Positions 1-5,882 are shown, counted from the stretch's first letter. The stretch: DNA of 10,939 nucleotides from Thermoplasmata archaeon (GCA_021831005.1 JAKBNO010000130.1:1-10939); one strand, 5' to 3'. A program made the numbers and translations. The notes: a model not told the origin generated them from the sequence alone.

Positions 1-171
1 GGGTGCGAGTGTATCGGAGTGGGAAGTTGTACCCAGGAGAGAAGAGATGAAGAACTTAGGACTACGAATGACTTAGTTATTCATTAAACACAGCGGATGA
101 AGTGAAAAAAGTAAAGTAGTATTTTTCGGTCAGTCCACTTCTGCAACACTTCCTCGGAAGTCTAAGCCTTT
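1..171. other. Left-edge region, unresolved; possible 3' end of a cut-off gene
   Basis: No complete gene is visible. All three plus-strand frames are open from the window edge, with first stops at 48-50, 74-76 and 85-87, so a gene entering from the left could end here, but the pieces (15 to 28 codons) are too short to choose a frame or name a family. The stretch also holds a minus-strand T6 run (105-110) that could end the recombinase transcript, and a perfect 6-2-6 palindrome at 148-161. No copy of the 3' end of the tRNA at 3776-3849 is seen here. Confidence 0.3.
105..110 (-). terminator. Possible oligo-T terminator after the recombinase gene
   Basis: Read on the minus strand this is a run of six T about 60 nt past the recombinase stop codon, followed by a T-rich context. 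Archaeal RNA polymerase commonly stops at oligo-T without a hairpin. The assignment rests on position and composition only. Confidence 0.25.
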
Positions 172-1491
172 TCACTGTTGAAATTTCTCTGGCAACTTAA
201 CTATTACTTTCCCATCGTCTATATTGGTGGCCCATTCCCATCCGAGTTCTTCTATGTAATGCTCCAGCTCTCCCCTTGGAATAACTTTTTGATTATGACC
301 GTTGTTTGCCATCGCACCCAGCATCTTTTCCCTTACCTTCTTTCCCAGTTCTTCTGCGTCCATCTCAAGCATATTCTCCTTCTCGATCTCGTCCCTTTTG
401 AATCCAGCAACCAGCAGCATAGTTTCTTTAGCCTTCATTTCAGTTTCGTTTCCTTTTATGGCTCCCTCTTCAGTCTCTATGTATCTGATGCATTTCCTGA
501 ATGTCTCTCTCATCTCATCTATGGTATCCTTCGGAAGGACCTTATTGGTGCTGTATCTTGCTGACATGTCCCCCTGATGCCCGAACCAGAACTCCCTCCA
601 GTTGTGCGACACAGTACCTTTAGCCTCGGCTATGTCAAGCGCGGAAGAAAAGTATACCCGCAATACGTAAGGGCGAAATTTAAGGCCGGAATGCTTAACA
701 GCATCTCTGACGTCCCTGAGCAGAAACGCGGTAGCCAATATACTGCTTTTCCTTACAGATGAGCCTCTGGTGTCCTTGGTTATGATTGGGGATTCCGGAT
801 TTAAATTTTCTCCCGATCTTATCCTCATATCCAGATAGTCTTTCAGGTATTTTGCCTCCTGTTCGCCGATAAAAGTGAAGTATCTGTGCCCCTTCTTTGA
901 GAGCTGCACTTTTGACTGCCTTACATTTAACCTGGCAGGAAGAATTGAGAAGTCGACTCCATCTGGTTTTACAGCAATTCCTTCAATGTCCTTGATTTTG
1001 ACGGCATCTGAACCATCATAATTCCCAAGCGATTCCGGCCTTAACCCAGAAAATGCCAGAAGAGATATTATAGCCCTCCCTCTAGTCGTTGCGTTCCTCA
1101 GGATGAGATTTATCTCCTGAGGCTGCGGTGGCCTTTCTTCGGTCACTGTTATGGCAATGTTCGCTCCCTGGATCCTCACCTGCTTCAAATTGGGCTCGTA
1201 TCCATTGAACAGACACCAAGAATTGAGCACTTTCTTGAACTTGACCGTATAAGATCCGGCCTTCCCCCTTTTGCCCTCTCCATCCACGAAATCGATAAAT
1301 TTATCCCTCAACTTTCCCGTTCTTGCATCTTCTGTTATCTGTTTTGGGGTAGTCTTGTTCAGAGAACAGTAGAGACCGAAAGTCCTGAGATATATATCTC
1401 CTGTAATCGGGCTACCTTGTCGCAAATTGCGATACCAACGCATCACTTTTTCATCTTTTCTCAGGGCGTTATACTTGGGTTTGAAGGTCAC
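172..1491 (-). CDS. Archaeal tyrosine recombinase (integrase)
   Basis: A 439-residue site-specific recombinase of the lambda-integrase/XerC superfamily, expected to cut and rejoin DNA through a tyrosine-DNA intermediate and so insert or excise a mobile element. The catalytic set can be read in order: Arg151 in SGLRPE, a probable beta-hairpin Lys199/200, Arg278 in YVLR (Tyr275 where many relatives have His), His305 in FGHQG, and the nucleophile Tyr313 in SARYS. Residues 1-115 form the core-binding domain. About 120 residues follow the nucleophile: a charged helical stretch, then a compact tail (about 401-434, ending GKVIVKLP), which I recall from other archaeal integrases of this size. The start is GTG, with a TATA-like box about 24 nt upstream (leaderless pattern); the next internal Met is residue 17. 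The gene is intact, not split as in SSV-type integration. It diverges from the DpnI-like gene, consistent with the integrase of the element carrying it. Confidence 0.88.
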   Translation of the reverse strand: MTFKPKYNALRKDEKVMRWYRNLRQGSPITGDIYLRTFGLYCSLNKTTPKQITEDARTGKLRDKFIDFVDGEGKRGKAGSYTVKFKKVLNSWCLFNGYEPNLKQVRIQGANIAITVTEERPPQPQEINLILRNATTRGRAIISLLAFSGLRPESLGNYDGSDAVKIKDIEGIAVKPDGVDFSILPARLNVRQSKVQLSKKGHRYFTFIGEQEAKYLKDYLDMRIRSGENLNPESPIITKDTRGSSVRKSSILATAFLLRDVRDAVKHSGLKFRPYVLRVYFSSALDIAEAKGTVSHNWREFWFGHQGDMSARYSTNKVLPKDTIDEMRETFRKCIRYIETEEGAIKGNETEMKAKETMLLVAGFKRDEIEKENMLEMDAEELGKKVREKMLGAMANNGHNQKVIPRGELEHYIEELGWEWATNIDDGKVIVKLPEKFQQ

Positions 1492-1509
1492 GGACTAGTA
1501 TAATGCGGT

Positions 1510-1520
1510 GGTATATAATG
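1510..1520 (-). promoter_or_regulatory. TATA-like box for the recombinase gene
   Basis: On the minus strand this reads CATTATATACC, centred about 24 nt before the GTG start, the spacing expected for a leaderless archaeal transcript. It lies in the 122-nt divergent gap shared with the DpnI-like gene, so both genes could be controlled from the same short region. Confidence 0.45.
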
Positions 1521-1583
1521 ATACTGCTCAGGACCGAATTTGGTACGAGAGCGATCAGCGGCGCTTTAACATCAAAGCTGAAA

Positions 1584-1595
1584 AACATTTAGATC
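1584..1595 (+). promoter_or_regulatory. Weak TATA-like box for the DpnI-like gene, with a GATC site
   Basis: The stretch AACATTTAGATC has a purine-rich (BRE-like) A5 run before it and an AT-rich core about 24 nt before the ATG. A GATC tetranucleotide at 1592-1595 touches the box, and another lies at 1553-1556. If the nuclease or a methylase acts on GATC, methylation here could in principle affect expression; that is inference only. Confidence 0.25.
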
Positions 1596-1613
1596 ATAGC
1601 GGGTTTTATTCTT

Positions 1614-2435
1614 ATGGAACTTGACCTTTCTACTTATTTTTCAGAAGCATTCAAGATTTACAAGAATCCTTCTCAGATCGCAAGGAATGTGACAGAGAAA
1701 TGGGCAAGTCATAACATCTATTGTCCCAGGTGTGGACTTCCTTTGCAACCTTATGGGAACAATACAAAGGTCAACGACTTTTACTGTGACCATTATGAAC
1801 AAAATTTCCAGGTATTACCAATACCTTCCAAGGATAACTTTCAACTGAAGAGTACGAAATCATTTCCTCACAACCATTTCCCCTCAATAATCACAGGAGC
1901 ATCATATCAAGCATCCCTTTCCAGTTTAGAAAAAGGAACCTTTCCGTCTCTAATCCTGCTCCACTACGATTTGGGCAGAAAATTGGTGCAGGACGGGTTG
2001 TTCATTCATCGATTATCTGTCACAAGAAATAGTATAATCAAGAGAGTTCCGCTCACAAGAACTGCACGAAGAGCGGATTGGGTTGGAGCCAATATTTTGT
2101 TAGATAAGATACCCGAGATATGGAGAATACCTGTGATCCAGAGGACAGAGATTGTTCCGAAGAAAGTAGTGATGGATAAATGGCTGTCTATTGAAAGAAT
2201 TCTCAAAGGAAATCTGGAGAGTCGCGGATGGATATCTGAAGTTATGCTTCTGGTAGAGAGACTACCTGAGGACTTTACCTTGGATGACATCTATTCGTTC
2301 GATTCGTATCTTGAGAATCTCTTCCCCAACAATAAACACATTAGGGACAAAATCAGACAGCAACTTCAACTTCTTAGGGACCGTGGCTACATCAAATTCG
2401 TTGGAAGAGGGAGATATCAAAAACTGAGTCGCTGA
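1614..2435 (+). CDS. DpnI-like (Dam-replacing family) restriction endonuclease, altered active site
   Basis: A 273-residue homologue of DpnI (254 residues), the endonuclease that cuts GATC only when the adenine is methylated. Shared landmarks, compared with DpnI from memory: YCPRCG (37-40, first zinc CxxC), DFYC (55-58), the TARRADWVGAN block (about 150-160), SRGW (203-206), FTLDDIYSF (221-229), and a C-terminal winged helix (about 240-273, with IRQQLQLLRD and GRGRYQKL) that in DpnI also reads the methylated site. Differences fall at the catalytic centre. DpnI has Asp53, Glu64-Leu-Lys66 and a second zinc pair CxxC. Here Asp55 and Lys79 are kept, Glu becomes Gln77, the fourth zinc Cys becomes Tyr61, and 11 extra residues (about 66-76) separate the two catalytic elements. 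The reading frame is open throughout. ATG start, with a weak TATA-like box about 24 nt upstream. Family membership is secure; activity and methyl-dependence are not. Confidence 0.9.
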   Translation: MELDLSTYFSEAFKIYKNPSQIARNVTEKWASHNIYCPRCGLPLQPYGNNTKVNDFYCDHYEQNFQVLPIPSKDNFQLKSTKSFPHNHFPSIITGASYQASLSSLEKGTFPSLILLHYDLGRKLVQDGLFIHRLSVTRNSIIKRVPLTRTARRADWVGANILLDKIPEIWRIPVIQRTEIVPKKVVMDKWLSIERILKGNLESRGWISEVMLLVERLPEDFTLDDIYSFDSYLENLFPNNKHIRDKIRQQLQLLRDRGYIKFVGRGRYQKLSR

Positions 2436-2440
2436 TTGGA

Positions 2441-2475
2441 TTTTTGATTTTCGGACACCATCTTTTTCGCTTTTT
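2441..2475 (+). terminator. Oligo-T cluster after the DpnI-like gene
   Basis: Four T runs (T5 at 2441-2445, T4 at 2448-2451, T5 at 2463-2467, T5 at 2471-2475) begin within 6 nt of the stop codon. This is the usual look of an archaeal intrinsic terminator. It suggests that the nuclease and methyltransferase genes are mostly transcribed separately. Confidence 0.5.
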
Positions 2476-2485
2476 GAACTTCTTA

Positions 2486-2501
2486 CAAATTAAATATATA
2501 C
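2486..2501 (+). promoter_or_regulatory. TATA box upstream of the methyltransferase gene
   Basis: CAAATTAAATATATAC is the strongest TATA-like element in the left third. Transcription would start near 2525, giving a leader of roughly 140 nt before the ATG at 2667, unusually long beside the leaderless genes around it. The leader contains a hairpin (2584-2607). A minor 11-codon frame starts at 2503 but lies too close to the box to be translated from this promoter. Confidence 0.5.
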
Positions 2502-2583
2502 AATGGATGAAAAATCTCGTACCCACGGCAGAGATTAGCAAGGGCCACGCCTTCGATCACGTGTTAAGGTTGAGAAATAAGTG

Positions 2584-2607
2584 ATTTTCTCAGATTGCTG
2601 AGAAGAT
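2584..2607 (+). promoter_or_regulatory. Hairpin in the leader of the methyltransferase gene
   Basis: TTCTCAG (2587-2593), loop ATTG, CTGAGAA (2598-2604) pair perfectly over 7 bp; three further pairs outside (A-T, T-A, T-G wobble) extend the stem to 10 bp. It sits between the predicted transcription start and the start codon. It may be an RNA structure or a DNA operator affecting methyltransferase expression. Confidence 0.4.
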
Positions 2608-2666
2608 GGTAGTGTGACGTCAAGATTCTGAATATCATAAAATAGAAGGAACTGATGAAACTTTAG

Positions 2667-3794
2667 ATGGGGTTGAGGTCTTCAGACTTGAGAGGAAGAG
2701 CTAAGAAAGGGACGGAAGAAGAACGAAGACCTGTTGATATATCCCGCGTTGTGAAGACGCTTCAAGAGTCGTTGAAAGCAAGTGACAAGAAACAACTACA
2801 AGATGAGATTCGCAAGTTAAAACAAAAGTCTGGTAGAGAGGTTGTGCTTGAATCGGATAAGGCGCTGAACTATGTCCCAATTGGTGATGACCTAACACAG
2901 ATACTGGAGTCACAAACAATAGAGAGAGCTAAGTACTATGTTAAGAGGTTGATCAAATCACTTACTGCAGTTAAGACTAATGGAATAAACGACATCAATC
3001 TCTACAGATGGAGGGAGTACGATGAAGTCATTACCGATAGCCTGTGGATGTTCGACAGGAGAGATACCTCAGGTTCACACCTAGGTTGGTACTGGGGAAA
3101 TTTTGTTCCGCAGATACCTCATCAGGTAATTTTGAGATTCACGAAAAGGGGGGATTGGATCCTGGATCCTTTCGCTGGAAGCGGAACGACTCTCATAGAA
3201 TGCATTCGTCTGGGAAGAAATGGAATAGGCGTCGAGATAAGTCAATCCACGTTTGATAGGACGTTGCCCCTTCTGAATGACGAACCAAACCGTTTTGGAA
3301 CCAGTTCCATTTTGAAAAAGGGAGACAGCACCAGTCTGAATTTTACAGAGCTGTGTAGAAAAAATGGGACTACAAAGGTGCAGCTGGTAATAATGCACCC
3401 CCCATACTTTGACATAATCAAATTCAGCAAGGATGCGAAAGATCTTTCTAACGCTGGCTCAATTCGGAAATTCCTCAGCAAACTTGGAAAAGTTGTAGGG
3501 AGTACGACCAAAGTTCTTCAGGATGGAAGATACCTTGTCCTGGTTATAGGGGACACGTACCGGGACGGCGAGTGGATCCCCCTGGGATTTTACAGCATGC
3601 AGGAAGTGATGAAATACGGATACAAACTGACCGGAATAATAACCAAAAATTTCGACGATACGAGGGGAAAGAGAGATCAAAAAGAGCTCTGGAGATATAG
3701 GGCACTTGCGGGGGGATTCTACGTATTCAAGCACGAGTATATCTTCATATTCAAGAAACAAAAGGAAAAGGGAAGTGGGGCCGATCGGGTTTGA
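2667..3794 (+). CDS. DNA methyltransferase (amino-methylating, N6-A or N4-C)
   Basis: A 375-residue SAM-dependent DNA methyltransferase. Motif I is DPFAGSGTT (167-175), preceded by a WYWGNFVPQIP segment (141-151) and followed by the acidic motif II residue Glu190 in GVEIS. The catalytic motif IV is HPPY (244-247), with His in place of the usual Asp/Asn/Ser, followed by FDIIKFS. Order is motif I then IV. The motifs indicate exocyclic amino methylation but do not separate m6A from m4C, and the target cannot be read. Residues 1-60 are charged and probably helical. An in-frame TAG directly precedes the ATG, fixing the upstream limit; no good ribosome site is present (a GAAGGA lies 16 nt away). 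The last six codons and the stop run into the 3' end of the opposing tRNA gene, so the C-terminal tail (GSGADRV) is probably an accident of the junction. Its position 231 nt after the DpnI-like gene suggests a restriction-type pair. Confidence 0.85.
   Translation: MGLRSSDLRGRAKKGTEEERRPVDISRVVKTLQESLKASDKKQLQDEIRKLKQKSGREVVLESDKALNYVPIGDDLTQILESQTIERAKYYVKRLIKSLTAVKTNGINDINLYRWREYDEVITDSLWMFDRRDTSGSHLGWYWGNFVPQIPHQVILRFTKRGDWILDPFAGSGTTLIECIRLGRNGIGVEISQSTFDRTLPLLNDEPNRFGTSSILKKGDSTSLNFTELCRKNGTTKVQLVIMHPPYFDIIKFSKDAKDLSNAGSIRKFLSKLGKVVGSTTKVLQDGRYLVLVIGDTYRDGEWIPLGFYSMQEVMKYGYKLTGIITKNFDDTRGKRDQKELWRYRALAGGFYVFKHEYIFIFKKQKEKGSGADRV
3755..3772 (-). terminator. Oligo-T tract after the tRNA gene
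   Basis: Read on the minus strand, T runs (T4, T4, T3) begin a few nt past the tRNA discriminator base. They are the complement of the Lys-rich codons near the end of the methyltransferase, so the same DNA would serve as coding sequence on one strand and tRNA terminator on the other. Confidence 0.4.
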
Positions 3795-3849
3795 ACCGAT
3801 GACCACCTGGTTATGAGCCAGGCGCTCTACCGGGCTAAGCTACGGCCCC
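3776..3849 (-). tRNA. tRNA with CAT anticodon (elongator Met or Ile2)
   Basis: A complete 74-nt cloverleaf. Acceptor GGGGCCG pairs with CGGCCCC (7 bp); D stem GCTT/GAGC; anticodon stem CCTGG/CCAGG with loop CTCATAA; variable loop TGGTC; T stem ATCGG/CCGAT with loop TTCAAAC; discriminator A. CCA is not encoded. It is unlikely to be the initiator, because the first pair is G-C rather than A-T and the anticodon stem lacks three consecutive G-C pairs next to the loop. CAT can mean elongator Met or, after C34 modification, the isoleucine tRNA for ATA; sequence by eye does not decide. There is no intron. The 19 nt at its 3' end are overlapped by the opposing methyltransferase gene, a typical position for an element integrated at a tRNA. 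Confidence 0.95.
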
Positions 3850-3873
3850 CGTCTTCCTCTCCATGCTCCGGAG

Positions 3874-3884
3874 AATTAAAAACT
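3874..3884 (-). promoter_or_regulatory. TATA-like box for the tRNA gene
   Basis: On the minus strand the sequence reads GTTTTTAATTC, about 30 nt before the mature tRNA 5' end. An 8-nt palindrome CTCCGGAG (3866-3873) lies between box and gene. Confidence 0.4.
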
Positions 3885-3900
3885 TACGATTTTATCGAGT

Positions 3901-4560
3901 TCAGTTACCTACTTTCTTGTATGCCTCGATCACGTAATCGACGAAATTCTCGTCAGGATATGCTCCCACGAACGAGACATCTCCATTGATCACTATGTGA
4001 GGTACGGAAGAGACTCCCCACTCATCTGCCCATGCTGGAAATTCTGTTGCCTCAACCATTTCACCCGTTATGTTCTTGTTTGCAAGAGCGAACCTGTGAG
4101 CTGTGCCTACGGCCTTCGGGCAGTACGGGCATGTGGGTGTAACGAAGACCCTGATCGTAACTGGTTTGTCGATGGACTCAAGTTTCTTCTGGATGGAGGG
4201 CTCTAGTTCTGGGTCGTTTCTCGAAATTCTTCTTATGTCCTCTACGAGTGAAGAGAATTCATAACCCATCGGGATTCCAATGTACTTGATCCTTGCGTGT
4301 TCGCTGCCACCGTTGGTCGTGACCACTGTAGTTGGTGCCTTCTCGATCTTCCACTTCTTTGCCTTCTCAGAATCCAGTCCGAGCTTCTCTACCTTTATCA
4401 GTTCCGATGTCTCCATCAGCTCGTTGGCTATTTCGACTGTTTGATCGCAATATTGGCAATCGTCCTCGGAGGTAAAAACGTACAACTTTACCTCATTTTT
4501 CAGGTTCTTCTTGAACTCGTCTTTTAGATATTGTTTATCTTTATCCTTTAACAATCCCAT
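3901..4560 (-). CDS. pdo: Protein disulfide oxidoreductase (glutaredoxin-like, two thioredoxin folds)
   Basis: A 219-residue archaeal PDO, a cytosolic thiol-disulfide oxidoreductase that makes, breaks or rearranges protein disulfides in thermophiles. It has two tandem thioredoxin folds: residues about 20-115 with CQYC (Cys35/Cys38) and cis-Pro76, and about 130-219 with CPYC (Cys144/Cys147) and cis-Pro187. The CQYC/CPYC pair and length match the Pyrococcus furiosus enzyme (226 residues) as I recall it. There is no signal peptide or membrane segment. The ATG has a good ribosome-binding site (AAGGTGG, 6 nt spacing), unlike most neighbours, so this mRNA has a leader. It stands alone, diverging from the HAD phosphatase and 51 nt upstream of the tRNA. 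Both catalytic pairs are intact. Confidence 0.93.
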   Translation of the reverse strand: MGLLKDKDKQYLKDEFKKNLKNEVKLYVFTSEDDCQYCDQTVEIANELMETSELIKVEKLGLDSEKAKKWKIEKAPTTVVTTNGGSEHARIKYIGIPMGYEFSSLVEDIRRISRNDPELEPSIQKKLESIDKPVTIRVFVTPTCPYCPKAVGTAHRFALANKNITGEMVEATEFPAWADEWGVSSVPHIVINGDVSFVGAYPDENFVDYVIEAYKKVGN

Positions 4561-4566
4561 CTGTTT

Positions 4567-4602
4567 CCACCTTCTTAGGTTATTATAGTATAGTTAATAA
4601 CG
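4567..4602 (-). promoter_or_regulatory. Promoter and ribosome-binding site of the disulfide oxidoreductase gene
   Basis: On the minus strand, AT-rich TTATTAACTATACTATAATA (about 4581-4600) supplies TATA-like sequence, and AAGGTGG (4567-4573) is a Shine-Dalgarno match 6 nt before the ATG. The Shine-Dalgarno requires a start of transcription upstream of about 4574, so the distal part of the AT-rich block is the likelier TATA box. Confidence 0.5.
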
Positions 4603-4632
4603 TTTTCAGTTCATCTGGACGATACATACAAG

Positions 4633-4640
4633 AATTTATT
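4633..4640 (+). promoter_or_regulatory. TATA-like box for the HAD phosphatase gene
   Basis: AATTTATT centred about 24 nt before the GTG at 4661 fits a leaderless transcript beginning at that GTG, which supports the chosen start. The nearby ATG at 4651 is in another frame and soon meets a stop. Confidence 0.4.
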
Positions 4641-4660
4641 GTAGAAGATAATGGCTCTCT

Positions 4661-5284
4661 GTGGGGTTTCTCCTTGTTTTTGACATGGACGGTACTCTCG
4701 TAGATTCTGAGCAGTCTATAGTGAGGTGTTTCAGGGAATCTGCTGGAAAATTTGGTTATGAAGTTGGAGAGGTATCGAAATTTATTGGGGTGTTGAAGCT
4801 TACTCAGATACTGAAGAGAATTGGGGTTTCAGAGAAGGATTCACCCGAGATAATGAAGCACTATGTGGATTGTTACTTCAATACATTCGCTAACGACACA
4901 AGACCTATTGAAAATTCGCCAGATGTGCTTGGGAAGCTTCAGGTAAGGCATGAACTGGGAATATTGACACTCAAGAACTTCAATCTCACTCTCGAAATCA
5001 CCAGGCGTTTCTTTCCCAGTGTAGATTTCAAATACGTCGTTTGCGGAGATAGACCGATTGAAAACAAGGTGGAGGGGCTGAAGATTATCATTGAACGATC
5101 GGGGAAGAACCCAAAGGATATTTTTTACATAGGGGATAGAGCGGGCGATGTGAAGAGCGCAAACGAGGTTGGCATGGGAGCGGTTTGGGTCAGTTTTGGT
5201 CTCGGGAAGGTCTCGGACTTTGATTTCAAGGCGGATTATCTTACGGCAGATAGGTTCGAAGATCTCCTAAAATTATTCAGCTAA
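4661..5284 (+). CDS. HAD-superfamily phosphatase (phosphoglycolate phosphatase-like)
   Basis: A 207-residue haloacid dehalogenase-type hydrolase that removes phosphate from a small metabolite through an aspartyl-phosphate intermediate. The four motifs are present: DMDGT (nucleophile Asp8, acid/base Asp10), Thr103 in ILTLKN (motif II), Lys136 in ENKVEG (motif III), and GDRAGD (Asp159/Asp163, Mg2+ binding, motif IV). Residues about 15-80 form a helical C1-type cap, as in phosphoglycolate phosphatase/Gph-like members. GVLKLTQ (43-49) sits where the cap substrate loop is expected. The substrate cannot be read from the sequence. GTG start, chosen because FLLVFDMDGT requires it and a TATA-like box has leaderless spacing. 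Its stop codon overlaps the end of the converging 104-residue gene by 8 nt. Confidence 0.85.
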   Translation: MGFLLVFDMDGTLVDSEQSIVRCFRESAGKFGYEVGEVSKFIGVLKLTQILKRIGVSEKDSPEIMKHYVDCYFNTFANDTRPIENSPDVLGKLQVRHELGILTLKNFNLTLEITRRFFPSVDFKYVVCGDRPIENKVEGLKIIIERSGKNPKDIFYIGDRAGDVKSANEVGMGAVWVSFGLGKVSDFDFKADYLTADRFEDLLKLFS

Positions 5285-5591
5285 CGAACTTGAAACCGTC
5301 CTTTTCCGCTATTCCCTTCAGCTCTTCCATAATCTTCTTGGTTCCCTCTTCCTTGAAGCTGACCTCTACAGTCTTTTCTGAGGTCGAAAGTAAAAGATAG
5401 CCAACAGTGACATCGTCCTTCGTTATCGCCTCTTTCCTTGCAAATCGTGAGATTAGGTCTTCCACCATCCATCTATCTGAAGGATCCACATTTATGAATT
5501 CCTCCAGTGCAGGCTTTATGTTTTCCTCCAGAACGCAGATAGTCGATCTGTCTGAGATCGTAAAACTCACCATGAAAAGATAGCATCTCAT
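5277..5591 (-). CDS. Small conserved-looking protein, function unknown
   Basis: A 104-residue acidic soluble protein that I do not recognise. It has no membrane segment or signal peptide and two Cys (Cys4, Cys19) in no known motif. The pattern suggests an alpha/beta fold: a beta strand (about 7-12), helices (about 22-34 and 40-53), beta strands around VGYLLLST (63-70) and KTVEVSF (73-79), and a C-terminal helix ending KDGFKFVS. The ATG lies 2 nt after the stop of the TusA-like gene, with GAGGAAA about 12 nt upstream, so translation is probably coupled; Met7 is an alternative start without a ribosome site. Tight spacing in the aldolase/TusA-like run supports that it is real. Its end overlaps the HAD gene's end. 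Confidence 0.7.
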   Translation of the reverse strand: MRCYLFMVSFTISDRSTICVLEENIKPALEEFINVDPSDRWMVEDLISRFARKEAITKDDVTVGYLLLSTSEKTVEVSFKEEGTKKIMEELKGIAEKDGFKFVS

Positions 5592-5593
5592 CT

Positions 5594-5851
5594 CTAGAGT
5601 TTCCTCAGTTTGTGCACAACATTCGGCTCGTACCTGCTCTCTACTATCTCAAATTTGCTCGTTTCGAGGATTGTGTTGAAAGTCTCATCCTGCAAAACCC
5701 ATTTCTCTTTCGGCACGATTAACAACAGGGTCTGTCCGGGCTTGAGCTCCCTAGATGCAAGTCTTATTGATCCCTTGATGTAGATATACGGCTCACCGCA
5801 ATTGAGGGTCCTCAGATCCTCGACCCTGTCTGCCTCACCGTATGCCTCCAT
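5594..5851 (-). CDS. TusA/SirA-like sulfur-carrier protein with CGEP motif
   Basis: An 85-residue protein of the TusA/SirA fold: DLRTLNCGEP at the N terminus (12-21), a helix after it, the strand TLLLIVP (41-47), a second helix (DETFNTILE), and a closing strand KFEIVESR. TusA proteins carry sulfane sulfur on the cysteine of a CPxP motif, feeding tRNA thiolation, cofactor synthesis or sulfur oxidation. Here the motif is Cys18-Gly-Glu-Pro21: the persulfide cysteine and last proline remain, the first proline is lost. No DsrE or rhodanese gene lies beside it. It is followed at 2 nt by the 104-residue gene and preceded at 31 nt by the aldolase gene. A TATA-like element (5875-5882) over the aldolase stop could start a leaderless transcript at this ATG. 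Family call fairly secure; partner and pathway unknown. Confidence 0.75.
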   Translation of the reverse strand: MEAYGEADRVEDLRTLNCGEPYIYIKGSIRLASRELKPGQTLLLIVPKEKWVLQDETFNTILETSKFEIVESRYEPNVVHKLRKL

Positions 5852-5874
5852 ATTCTCTAATATCCAACCTACAA

Positions 5875-5882
5875 CTTATAAC
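5875..5882 (-). promoter_or_regulatory. Possible internal promoter for the TusA-like gene
   Basis: The minus strand reads GTTATAAG, centred about 27 nt before the ATG and adjoining the aldolase stop codon (5883-5885). The spacing fits a leaderless start. It may let the two small genes be expressed apart from the aldolase. Confidence 0.3.

Noticed and set aside
178..577. Plus-strand frames of 128 and 91 codons opposite the recombinase
   Set aside because: They are antisense to a gene with a full catalytic set, their composition (rich in Phe, Ser, Leu) is typical of shadows, and they have no promoter.
3459..3806. 115-codon minus-strand frame starting MVIGSNPIGPTS
   Set aside because: It begins inside the tRNA gene (the translated T arm) and then runs antisense through the methyltransferase; it is a tRNA-derived false gene.
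3776..3849. Initiator methionine tRNA
   Set aside because: The first pair is G-C and the anticodon stem next to the loop is TGG/CCA, not the GGG/CCC of initiators.
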